Source of the DNA: Methanosarcinaceae archaeon UBA470
GTDB taxonomy: Archaea; Halobacteriota; Methanosarcinia; Methanosarcinales; Methanosarcinaceae
Assembly: GCA_002508425.1 (NCBI GenBank)
Contig: DAKU01000087.1
Coordinates: 1-8,544 of the forward strand
Length of the DNA stretch: 8,544 nt
Reading direction: 5' to 3'
Made by a program: the position numbers and the translations under genes. This document shows positions 1-5,453 of the stretch, in pieces. Position 1 is the first letter of the stretch. Each line of letters opens with the position of its first letter. Under the pieces are notes generated by a model, which did not search any database, was not told where the DNA came from, and worked only from the letters and a program-made list of their open reading frames with translations.

Positions 1-627
1 ATAATAGGATTTTCTGATATGCTACTTGATGAAATCCCTGGAGAAATTAACGATAAGCAGTCCCAATACATATATAACATATCTCAGAGCGGAAAACATT
101 TACTTAATATTATTAACGAGATATTGGATATTTCTAAAATCGAGTCCGGAAAAATGAAGTTGTATAAAGAAAAAGTGGCTCTTGATGAAGTATATAAGGA
201 GTTATATTCTACTATAAAACACCTGGCAGATAAAAAGGATATACATATCAAAATCTCCCTTGATTCAGAAGAAAACTACGTGTTTGCTGATAGAGCAAAG
301 CTAAAACAAATTATGTTCAATCTTACAAGCAATGCTATCAAATTTACAGAAAAAGATGGAAATGTAATAATTAACACAAGTACCAATGAGGAATTTGTCC
401 ATATCTCTGTAATAGATACAGGCATTGGTATTCCCAAGGAAGGGTTAAAAAGGCTTTTCACACCGTTCATGCAGCTGGATTCTTCAGAAGCTAGAAAATA
501 CGAAGGCACGGGTCTTGGACTTGCGCTTTCAAAAGAGCTTGTTGGACTTCATGGTGGAACAATATGGGCTGAAAGTGAACCAGGAAAGGGGAGTATTTTT
601 ACTTTTACCCTCCCTTTGTACAAATAG
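1..627 (+). CDS. Sensor histidine kinase, C-terminal part (5' end outside window)
   Basis: The frame is open from the first base of the window (IIGFSDMLLDE...), so the ATG at 19 is internal and the gene starts upstream. The visible 208 residues begin just after the expected H-box, so the phospho-accepting histidine itself is not in the window. The rest of the HisKA dimerisation helix follows (ILDISKIESGK at about residues 41-51). The HATPase_c domain has an N-box (FNLTSNAIKF, Asn107 and Asn111), a G1 box (DTGIGIP, about 139-145), an F-box-like FTPFMQLD, and a G2 box (GTGLGLALSK, about 169-178). It ends with the usual GSIFTFTLPL strand. By family knowledge this is an ATP-dependent autokinase that passes phosphate to a response regulator. 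The input domain and partner cannot be seen. Base composition is AT-rich compared with the ercA operon that follows. The kinase call is very secure; the stimulus is unknown. Confidence 0.95.
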   Translation: MIGFSDMLLDEIPGEINDKQSQYIYNISQSGKHLLNIINEILDISKIESGKMKLYKEKVALDEVYKELYSTIKHLADKKDIHIKISLDSEENYVFADRAKLKQIMFNLTSNAIKFTEKDGNVIINTSTNEEFVHISVIDTGIGIPKEGLKRLFTPFMQLDSSEARKYEGTGLGLALSKELVGLHGGTIWAESEPGKGSIFTFTLPLYK

Positions 628-654
628 GTTCATCTTCAAATGATAATGTCAAAT

Positions 655-679
655 ACAGTATTACTGTCATATCTTTTTT
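655..679 (+). terminator. Hairpin plus T6 tract after the kinase gene
   Basis: ACAGTA (655-660) and TACTGT (662-667) are perfect inverted arms around one base, followed by a run of six T at 674-679. This lies 28 to 52 nt after the kinase stop codon. Archaeal RNA polymerase stops at oligo-T, so the T tract is the key part. The short hairpin may be incidental because a one-base loop cannot fold without opening pairs. Confidence 0.45.
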
Positions 680-752
680 CTGCTGCTTTGTAATAAAGTG
701 AAAAACTAAAAATGCTATTTATTAAACCTATAAAATGTTGTGCAACATAATA

Positions 753-782
753 CTTTTATATTAATATAGCTGAATATAAAAG
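753..782. promoter_or_regulatory. 10-bp inverted repeat covering the ercA TATA box
   Basis: CTTTTATATT (753-762) and AATATAAAAG (773-782) are perfect inverted arms separated by 10 nt. The right arm contains the best TATA-like element (ATATAAAA, 774-781) upstream of the ercA-like gene. A regulator bound here would compete with TBP, so an operator role is plausible. The arms are AT-rich, so chance symmetry is possible. The left arm is equally TATA-like on the opposite strand. Confidence 0.45.
774..781 (+). promoter_or_regulatory. Putative TATA box of the ercA-kinase operon
   Basis: ATATAAAA lies about 85 nt before the ATG at 863. With usual archaeal spacing, transcription would start near 800-806, leaving a 5' leader of about 60 nt that contains the 796-821 hairpin and a strong ribosome site. 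A second TATA-like stretch (GATATAAAG, 786-794) would place the start near 815. Confidence 0.4.
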
Positions 783-795
783 GGGGATATAAAGT

Positions 796-821
796 AATGC
801 ACAAGGGATCCATCGTGCATT
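796..821 (+). promoter_or_regulatory. 7-bp inverted repeat near the expected ercA transcript start
   Basis: AATGCAC (796-802) and GTGCATT (815-821) pair perfectly across a 12-nt spacer that contains the palindrome GGATCC. The repeat sits just downstream of the TATA box, so it could be a DNA operator at the start site or a hairpin in the 5' leader. There is no direct evidence for either. Confidence 0.35.
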
Positions 822-845
822 GAAAAACATATACAGATACTCGAT

Positions 846-852
846 AAGGAGG
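846..852 (+). promoter_or_regulatory. Strong Shine-Dalgarno site of the ercA-like gene
   Basis: AAGGAGG, continuing into GGGGT, lies 10 nt before the ATG at 863. It is the strongest ribosome site in the window and fixes that start. Confidence 0.7.
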
Positions 853-862
853 GGGTATCAAA

Positions 863-2053
863 ATGATCACAGGGGATACTAAAGCAATAAGCAATATCGC
901 GCACGTAAACTTCCCCATTCGTAAGTTCGTAGCACCTGAGATAATTTTAGGTGATGGTTCTCGAAGTCTTATCAGCCAGTACGTTCTCAGCCTAGCTGGT
1001 AAAAATATATTTTTGGTCACCGATCTTGGAGTTATTAAAGCTGGTTGGACCGGAGAAGTAGCTGATAACCTGACGTCTGCAGGCTTAGATGTTGTAACCT
1101 ATGACAAAGTATCTGAAAACCCACGATCAGAGGAAGTTATGCGAGGAGTAGAGCTTTATAGAGAGAGCGACTGCGATCTGTTGGTAGCCGTGGGAGGTGG
1201 CAGCCCTATGGACTGTGGCAAAGCGATCGGTGCAGTAGCATCGAACCGTTGCAACGTTCTGGAACTAGAAGGAGTAGATGAGGTCGTTATTCCAGGCCCT
1301 CCGCTTATATGCATCCCTACTACAGCCGGTTCCTCCGCAGATGTGTCGCAGTTTGCCATAATAACTGATGAACGGAAGAAACGCAGGTTCGCCATCATCA
1401 GCAAGACCATGGTCCCTGATGTAGCATTAATTGATCCTGAGACCACCATTACCATGAGCCCCGAACTGACTGCAGCTACGGGCATGGATACTTTATGTCA
1501 TGCTTTTGAGTCATATGTTTCAAATGCTTCTTCTGTTATAACTGATATGTATGCTTTAGAGGCTACTAAACTATTAGCCGAGTATCTGCCAAAAGCATAT
1601 GCAGACCCTGGAAACATCATATTCAGGGATAAAGTCATGCTGGGAAGTATGTACGCAGGCCTGGCATTCTCCAACGCCAGCCTGGGTTTAGTGCATGCCA
1701 TGGCTCATAGCCTGGGGGGTTATCTGGATTCTCCACACGGGGAATGTAATGCCCAGCTTCTGGAACATGTTGTTGCCTTTAATTATTCCCAGGTACCAGA
1801 CAAATACAGAACCCTTGAGGCTGCTATGTCTGGAAAGAAGCCGTCAAAGAACAGTGAACCCGATGGCCTGATACACGAACTGCATAGTATAACTGACCAA
1901 CTGGGGATAAAGCCCGGCTTATCAAGCATGGGAGTGAAAGAGGACGACATTAAGTACCTTAGCGAGAACGCCTACCAAGATCCCTGTTTGGCTACAAACC
2001 CTCGTCCTGCCACGATAGAAGACATAGAGAGACTTTACCATGGAGCACTCTGA
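863..2053 (+). CDS. ercA: Iron-containing alcohol dehydrogenase homologue, ErcA type
   Basis: This 396-residue protein belongs to the type III (iron-dependent) alcohol dehydrogenases. It has the nucleotide-binding motif GGGSPMDCGKA (111-121), the PTTAGSSADVSQF segment, and all four expected metal ligands: Asp209 and His213 in GMDTLCHAFE, His278 in HAMAH, and His292 in PHGE. The residues needed for catalysis therefore appear intact. The flanking wording (KFVAPE near the start, AGWTGEV, VPGPPLICIPTTAG, DPCLATNPRPAT at the end) matches from memory the ErcA subgroup, named for a Pseudomonas protein that regulates ethanol oxidation. In that subgroup the dehydrogenase fold is thought to work in signalling, not bulk metabolism. 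No membrane segment or signal peptide is seen, so it should be cytosolic. It overlaps the following PAS kinase gene by 14 nt, which fits a joint sensory role. Family membership is very secure; the regulatory role is inferred. Confidence 0.9.
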   Translation: MITGDTKAISNIAHVNFPIRKFVAPEIILGDGSRSLISQYVLSLAGKNIFLVTDLGVIKAGWTGEVADNLTSAGLDVVTYDKVSENPRSEEVMRGVELYRESDCDLLVAVGGGSPMDCGKAIGAVASNRCNVLELEGVDEVVIPGPPLICIPTTAGSSADVSQFAIITDERKKRRFAIISKTMVPDVALIDPETTITMSPELTAATGMDTLCHAFESYVSNASSVITDMYALEATKLLAEYLPKAYADPGNIIFRDKVMLGSMYAGLAFSNASLGLVHAMAHSLGGYLDSPHGECNAQLLEHVVAFNYSQVPDKYRTLEAAMSGKKPSKNSEPDGLIHELHSITDQLGIKPGLSSMGVKEDDIKYLSENAYQDPCLATNPRPATIEDIERLYHGAL

Positions 2054-3575
2054 AGACGACAGCAGGCTGGATGATCTCCGAAAGAAGATAATCGGATTGG
2101 GCGATACATCTCGTAGGAAGAGCTATTGCCCTCAGCTACAAGAACAGATCGGTGAGCTGAGCCTGGCTATGCGTGCTTTAAAAGAGAGTGAGAATAAGTA
2201 CCGCACCTTGATAGAGAATGTCAATATCGGTATAATAAGAAGTGAACCATGGGAAGGAGGACATATAATTCAGGCGAACCCGGCATTTTGCAAGATGTTG
2301 GGCTTTAAGGATGAACAAGAGCTGCTGAGTATATCTGTGACGGATATCTACCTTCATCCAGAAGAACGTTTTGAACTGCTGAGAGAGCTGAGACAAACAG
2401 GCAAAATAAAGGACCGTAAGATATATTACAAACTCAGGAACGGCACACCCGTGCTTTGTTCGATCACTCTTTCAGCACAGTATGATTCAAATGGTAACAT
2501 AAGTTTCATAGACGGTGTGGCTGAGGACATAACCGAGAAAGAAAAGAAGGAAGCTGCATTACAGGAAAGCGAGAATAAGTACCGCACCCTGGTGGAGAAT
2601 GTTAATATAGGTATTTTCAGAAGCGAACCATGGGAAGGAGGACATATAATTCAAGCGAACCCAGCTTTCTGGAAGATGCTGGGCTTCATTGATGAAAATG
2701 AGCAGAGTAATGTATCTCCGAATGATCTATACTTCTATCTTGATGACCGGCAAAAGCTGTTAAGAGAGCTGGAAGAGGCAGGCAAGATAAAAGATCGCAA
2801 GGTAGTGTTCAAGAAAAAGAACGGAACAAAGTTCCTATGTTCGCTCACCCTTACAGCACATTATGATTCCTATGGCAACGTGGATTTCATGGATGGTGTG
2901 GCCGAGGACATAACTGAAAAAGAGAAGAGCGAAGAAGCCATCAGGCAGGCGAACAGCAAACTTAACCTCCTTAGCTCCATCACCCGCCACGACATAATCA
3001 ATCAGGTAATGATCCTGGAGGGATACCTATACTTGGTGATGGAACGAGTAAAAGATCCTGAAGTGCTCAGACTGCTGCAGAGGATGAAGGCGAGCGTAAA
3101 GTCTATTGACAGGCATATTATGTTCACCAAAGATTATCAGGAGATTGGCATCTACGCACCCCAGTGGGTTAATCTCCGAGATGTTCTGGCCAACGCCATG
3201 GTTCCTGTGGACAAGGCATTGATAAATGTACACATAGAGGTAAGAGATTATTTGGTCTTCACTGACCCGATGATAAGGAAAGTGTTCTATAATCTGGCCA
3301 ACAATGTAATCAAGCACAGCAAGGCCACCAACCTCACCATCACCACTGTGGAAGAAAAAGATCACTTATTGGTAGTATTCCAAGATGACGGTATTGGGAT
3401 CAAGGACAAGAATAAATTGTTTAAGAAAGGTAATTCGACATCTGGATACGGACTTTTCCTTTCAAAAGAGATACTGTCTATAAACGGTATTGGAATCAGA
3501 GAGACCGGTGTACCAGGTAAGGGAGCGCGATTTGAGCTGGTATTCTCTTCTGGACAGTACAAAATTCCTGTATAA
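2040..3575 (+). CDS. Soluble PAS-PAS sensor histidine kinase, partner of ErcA-like protein
   Basis: This 511-residue kinase has no membrane helices. Residues 1-48 carry a basic motif, IIGLGDTSRRKSYCPQLQ (17-34), which I recall from kinases paired with ErcA-type proteins. Two near-identical PAS/PAC modules follow (about 49-172 and 176-298), each starting ESENKYRTL and ending DGVAEDITEKEK. The dimerisation helix has the H-box SSITRHDIINQ with His317 as likely phosphate acceptor, a form common in methanogen kinases. The ATPase domain has an N-box (Asn418 and Asn422), G1 DDGIGI (449-454) and G2 SGYGLFLSKE (468-477). The start overlaps the end of the ercA-like gene and has only a weak purine-rich ribosome site (AGAGAG), suggesting translational coupling. 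The next Met (residue 44) would lose the N-terminal motif. No receiver domain or response regulator is nearby, so its target is unknown. Confidence 0.93.
   Translation: MEHSEDDSRLDDLRKKIIGLGDTSRRKSYCPQLQEQIGELSLAMRALKESENKYRTLIENVNIGIIRSEPWEGGHIIQANPAFCKMLGFKDEQELLSISVTDIYLHPEERFELLRELRQTGKIKDRKIYYKLRNGTPVLCSITLSAQYDSNGNISFIDGVAEDITEKEKKEAALQESENKYRTLVENVNIGIFRSEPWEGGHIIQANPAFWKMLGFIDENEQSNVSPNDLYFYLDDRQKLLRELEEAGKIKDRKVVFKKKNGTKFLCSLTLTAHYDSYGNVDFMDGVAEDITEKEKSEEAIRQANSKLNLLSSITRHDIINQVMILEGYLYLVMERVKDPEVLRLLQRMKASVKSIDRHIMFTKDYQEIGIYAPQWVNLRDVLANAMVPVDKALINVHIEVRDYLVFTDPMIRKVFYNLANNVIKHSKATNLTITTVEEKDHLLVVFQDDGIGIKDKNKLFKKGNSTSGYGLFLSKEILSINGIGIRETGVPGKGARFELVFSSGQYKIPV
2184..2945 (+). repeat. 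Tandem duplication of a 127-codon PAS unit inside the kinase gene
   Basis: Residues 49-175 and 176-302 are direct repeats of 127 codons (381 nt). At DNA level 2244-2272 and 2625-2653 are identical over 29 nt, and 18 nt are identical at the start of each unit. The middle parts have diverged (for example FKDEQELLSISVTDIYLHPE against FIDENEQSNVSPNDLYFYLD). This fits an intragenic duplication followed by divergence. Confidence 0.85.
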
Positions 3576-3661
3576 TATCTCAACGCAAAAAAGTCTTTCA
3601 CAAATAAAAGTTCACTTCCGATAAACTGAGCAGGCCTGTTACCACCTGTACTAAAGCCTAA

Positions 3662-3667
3662 TTTTTT
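3662..3667 (+). terminator. T6 tract after the ercA-kinase operon
   Basis: Six T in a row lie 87 nt after the kinase stop, with no clear hairpin before them. The adjoining TAATATAT (3668-3675) could be the TATA box of the following small gene. Its distance to the ATG at 3705 (about 30 nt) would then put the transcript start almost on the Shine-Dalgarno site, so the promoter assignment is uncertain. Confidence 0.35.
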
Positions 3668-3704
3668 AATATATGCCTGACATAATACAGCATGGAGATA
3701 TTCT

Positions 3705-3884
3705 ATGACTGATAATACACAGATTGTCCTTGACGCCATGAAGAACGCCGGGAAGCCACTAAGACCGGGAGATGTTGCAAAGATGACCGGAATTGACAGC
3801 AAAGAAGTGAGCAAGATAATTAGTTCCCTAAAAGAAGAAGGAAAGGTTATCTCCCCAAAGAGATGCTATTATTCTGCTGAATAA
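3705..3884 (+). CDS. Small winged-helix DNA-binding protein, 59 residues
   Basis: The protein starts MTDNTQIVLDAMKNAGKPL and ends SPKRCYYSAE. It is almost entirely one winged-helix domain: a first helix (QIVLDAMKNAG), a second helix and turn (RPGDVAKMTGID), a recognition helix (SKEVSKIISSLKEEG) and a short wing (KVISPKRCYYS). I recall similar stand-alone proteins of about 60 residues in methanogens, but no target is known to me. The ATG at 3705 follows GGAGA (3694-3698) at good spacing; the ATG at 3692 is out of frame and stops after six codons. It may bind DNA as a dimer, or act as a small regulator of basic or repair processes. It is convergent with the yjbQ-like gene. Coding status is secure; function is only predicted. 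Confidence 0.8.
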   Translation: MTDNTQIVLDAMKNAGKPLRPGDVAKMTGIDSKEVSKIISSLKEEGKVISPKRCYYSAE

Positions 3885-3895
3885 TCATTTAACTC

Positions 3896-3902
3896 TTTTT
3901 TT
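3896..3902 (+). terminator. T7 tract after the small winged-helix gene
   Basis: Seven T in a row lie 12 nt after the stop codon, in the 23-nt gap between two convergent genes. Oligo-T alone is enough for archaeal termination. Confidence 0.55.
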
Positions 3903-3907
3903 GGTTT

Positions 3908-4300
3908 TTACGTTTGTTTCATTAATGTAACATTCACCTTTCTCTGACGTGGTCCATCAAGTTCCACGAAGAATATTCGTTGCCACATACCCAATACAAG
4001 TTTTCCGTCTACTATAGGTATCGTTTCACTTGATCCTAAAAGCATGGCTCTAAGGTGAGAATCAGCATTGTTGTCTATCCGATCATGATTGTATCCTGCA
4101 CCTGGAGGCACCAGCTTATTGAGCAGATTAAACATGTCAGAAAGCAAACCCGGTTCATTCTCATTAATGATAATAGCTGTAGTCGTGTGGGTTGTACTTA
4201 CTACACATATTCCATTATGTATTGAGCTTTTATTAACTTCTGCTAAAACATCATCTGTAATATCTATCAGCTCGACCGCAAGATTCGTACCTATCTTCAT
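3908..4300 (-). CDS. YjbQ/UPF0047 family protein (secondary thiamine-phosphate synthase type)
   Basis: This 130-residue protein fits the usual length of the family. It has the signatures STTHTTTAIIINENE (35-49), NHDRIDNNADSHLRAMLLGS (71-90) and GMWQRIFFVELDGPRQRKV (104-122). The conserved His38, His72 and His82 are the probable metal-binding or active-site residues. E. coli YjbQ can make thiamine phosphate as a secondary activity, which gives the family its database name; the true in vivo role is unsettled. The protein is soluble and likely a trimer by homology. No Shine-Dalgarno of the strong type precedes the ATG, and an in-frame stop 18 nt upstream leaves no earlier start. A weak TATA-like CATATAG on the minus strand near 4331-4337 would give a very short leader. 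It is divergent from the Hsp20-like gene. Confidence 0.92.
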   Translation of the reverse strand: MKIGTNLAVELIDITDDVLAEVNKSSIHNGICVVSTTHTTTAIIINENEPGLLSDMFNLLNKLVPPGAGYNHDRIDNNADSHLRAMLLGSSETIPIVDGKLVLGMWQRIFFVELDGPRQRKVNVTLMKQT

Positions 4301-4458
4301 AAGACCACTCTTCTGTTAGTATTTACTTATCTATATGAGTTTATGAATATACTGTTATTTGCAATCTTAAAGGCGAAACATGTTTATTGTAGTGGGGTGT
4401 CTAGTATTATTGGGGTATACGGCACTTACACTTGTAAAGGCATAGCTCAAAGTATACA

Positions 4459-4466
4459 TTTATATA
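4459..4466 (+). promoter_or_regulatory. TATA box of the Hsp20-like gene
   Basis: TTTATATA, preceded by AAAGTATACA, lies 83 to 90 nt before the ATG at 4549. A start of transcription near 4487 would give a leader of about 60 nt. It is the best archaeal promoter element in the 248-nt divergent region between 4301 and 4548. Confidence 0.5.
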
Positions 4467-4468
4467 CA

Positions 4469-4494
4469 ACTTGTTCGTATAGCTCAGAACAAGT
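4469..4494. promoter_or_regulatory. 8-bp inverted repeat between TATA box and start site
   Basis: ACTTGTTC (4469-4476) and GAACAAGT (4487-4494) are perfect inverted arms separated by 10 nt. The dyad begins 2 nt after the TATA box and reaches the predicted start of transcription. This is the position where archaeal repressors block polymerase recruitment, for example Phr at Pyrococcus heat-shock genes, although the bases are unlike the Phr site. An RNA hairpin is less likely because the left arm should not be transcribed. Confidence 0.5.
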
Positions 4495-4548
4495 GGGAAA
4501 AGTGGGCAATAAAGCTGATTTGCTAAGAGCCTACAAAGGAGCAATCAT

Positions 4549-5046
4549 ATGGACGACAAGAAAAAGCATTCTTTCGATGAGAATTTTGATAAAAGCCCGA
4601 CAATGGACATCGAACAGCTTATTCAGCACCTGCTGTCCATGTTCTCTAAAGATGCTGATGAACTTGGTGAGTCCTTTATTTATGGATATACCATATTCCA
4701 GAAGGTCGGCGAGAAGCCGGATATACAGGGTTTCAAGATAGCTCATTCCTCTTATTCCGATGATGAAGAGGATGAAGAAGGAGATATCTATATCAACAGC
4801 GCAGAACCAATGGTAGAAGTATTTGAAACTGATGATGCTGTGTATGTTACCTCGGAACTTTGCGTAGATGAGGAGTATGTAGAATTCTCTCCGTCCGAAG
4901 ATGCAGTGGAACTGGTTGTTATAGCTCCCAACTTTGGATTTTCAAAACTTGTAGAGCTGCCCGTACCAGTTGATCCTGCTACCGCAGTACAAACTTGCAA
5001 GAACGGTGTTTTTGAGATCTGCCTCAAAAAGACCATTCAAGAGTAA
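4549..5046 (+). CDS. Hsp20/alpha-crystallin family protein, GvpH-like, acidic
   Basis: This 165-residue protein resembles archaeal Hsp20 proteins related to gas-vesicle GvpH. Residues 39-60 (LGESFIYGYTIFQKVGEKPD...) match the segment that precedes the domain in that group. An acidic linker follows (SDDEEDEEGD, 70-79), then the alpha-crystallin beta-sandwich at about 85-162, which starts AEPMVEVFETDDAVYVTSEL and ends CKNGVFEICLKK. The C-terminal I-x-I/V anchor used in oligomer assembly is not present. Small heat-shock proteins hold unfolding proteins without ATP. The ATG is supported by AAAGGAG (4535-4541). No gas-vesicle structural gene is in the window, so a gas-vesicle role should not be assumed. 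Its promoter carries a dyad, so it is probably regulated. The protein is diverged and strongly acidic, which could mean a specialised partner. Confidence 0.78.
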   Translation: MDDKKKHSFDENFDKSPTMDIEQLIQHLLSMFSKDADELGESFIYGYTIFQKVGEKPDIQGFKIAHSSYSDDEEDEEGDIYINSAEPMVEVFETDDAVYVTSELCVDEEYVEFSPSEDAVELVVIAPNFGFSKLVELPVPVDPATAVQTCKNGVFEICLKKTIQE

Positions 5047-5048
5047 GA

Positions 5049-5213
5049 TTACGAATTAATATCCTTAGCATCATATAGATACACTTTTTCTATCTTTTTA
5101 TTCCTACGTACGTACAAGTGTTTTCGTACTAAATTTTGAAGACTTTTATCTGCTTCAGCTCCACCATCTTTATTCATAGATTGTTTAAGATCTGCCTGCA
5201 ACAGTCCATACAT
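5049..5213 (-). CDS. Small coding-like frame, 54 residues, unknown function
   Basis: The frame begins MYGLLQADLKQSMNKDGGA and ends EKVYLYDAKDINS. Its composition is protein-like (amphipathic helices with many K, D, E and L; no low-complexity run), unlike most shadow frames. The stop lies 2 nt from the end of the convergent Hsp20-like gene, a packing typical of real genes. A minus-strand TATA-like element (CTATATAAA, 5267-5275) would start a transcript about 30 nt before the ATG. Against it, no Shine-Dalgarno is visible and the frame stays open for 12 codons upstream without a start, so it could also be the 3' remnant of a larger gene. The last part (LVRKHLYVRRNKKIEKVYLY) could be a helix followed by a beta-hairpin, as in winged-helix proteins, but I do not recognise the family. 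Confidence 0.42.
   Translation of the reverse strand: MYGLLQADLKQSMNKDGGAEADKSLQNLVRKHLYVRRNKKIEKVYLYDAKDINS
5085..5099 (+). terminator. Two T5 tracts after the Hsp20-like gene
   Basis: TTTTT at 5085-5089 and again at 5095-5099 lie 39 to 53 nt past the stop codon. They would end Hsp20 transcription but lie inside the small minus-strand frame, where they are AAA/AAG lysine and GAA codons. Confidence 0.35.
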
Positions 5214-5280
5214 ATTAGTTGAAGCAATTTTAAAAATAGATATTATTTACTAGCAATATATCTTTTTTTATATAGTAAAT

Positions 5281-5292
5281 TTTAACGTTAAA
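5281..5292. promoter_or_regulatory. 12-bp palindrome between two opposed TATA boxes
   Basis: TTTAACGTTAAA is a perfect palindrome, and with one bulged T the symmetry extends to AAATTT on both sides. It lies between a minus-strand TATA-like element (5267-5275) and the plus-strand TATA box of amtB (5307-5315), where a regulator could serve both directions. AT-rich palindromes also arise by chance. Confidence 0.35.
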
Positions 5293-5300
5293 TTTGAGAT

Positions 5301-5315
5301 GGAAAAGTATAAATA
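5301..5315 (+). promoter_or_regulatory. BRE/TATA promoter of amtB-glnK
   Basis: GGAAAAGTATAAATA has a purine-rich TFB site directly before a TATA box, close to the archaeal consensus. Transcription should start near 5334, giving a leader of about 120 nt before the amtB ATG at 5454. The rest of the 240-nt stretch 5214-5453 contains the palindrome at 5281-5292 and no convincing gene. Confidence 0.55.
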
Positions 5316-5439
5316 AAATGAAGCCGGAATACGGATACACACTGCATAGTAGAGTGTAAAAACGAAAAATATGATGAAGAAAGGATATGGAACCGATGAT
5401 TATGAACAGAACACTGTGCAGCATTAATCAGCAATTGCA

Positions 5440-5445
5440 GAGGTG
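5440..5445 (+). promoter_or_regulatory. Shine-Dalgarno site of amtB
   Basis: GAGGTG lies 8 nt before the ATG at 5454 and supports that start. Confidence 0.5.
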
Positions 5446-5453
5446 CGATTAGA

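Noticed and set aside
19..21. ATG as the start of the first kinase gene
   Set aside because: The frame is open upstream to the window edge and the residues before it belong to the HisKA helix, so the gene begins outside.
3362..3814. 150-codon open frame on the minus strand
   Set aside because: It lies opposite the kinase ATPase domain and the small winged-helix gene, and its translation shows no domain. It is a shadow of real genes.
4376..4385. AAACATGTTT palindrome between the yjbQ-like and Hsp20-like genes
   Set aside because: A single 10-bp palindrome with no clear relation to a promoter element is expected by chance at this length.
4343..4741. 132-codon open frame on the plus strand before and within the Hsp20-like gene
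   Set aside because: It overlaps the Hsp20 promoter and start in another frame, has no ribosome site, and the Hsp20 frame has clear family similarity.
5371..5427. 18-codon frame (MMKKGYGTDD...) in the amtB leader as a possible leader peptide
   Set aside because: No ribosome site precedes it and nothing about its codons suggests attenuation control.
5301..5453. NrpR operator (GGAA-N6-TTCC type) before amtB
   Set aside because: I looked for the spaced inverted half sites and found GGAA without a partner at the right distance.
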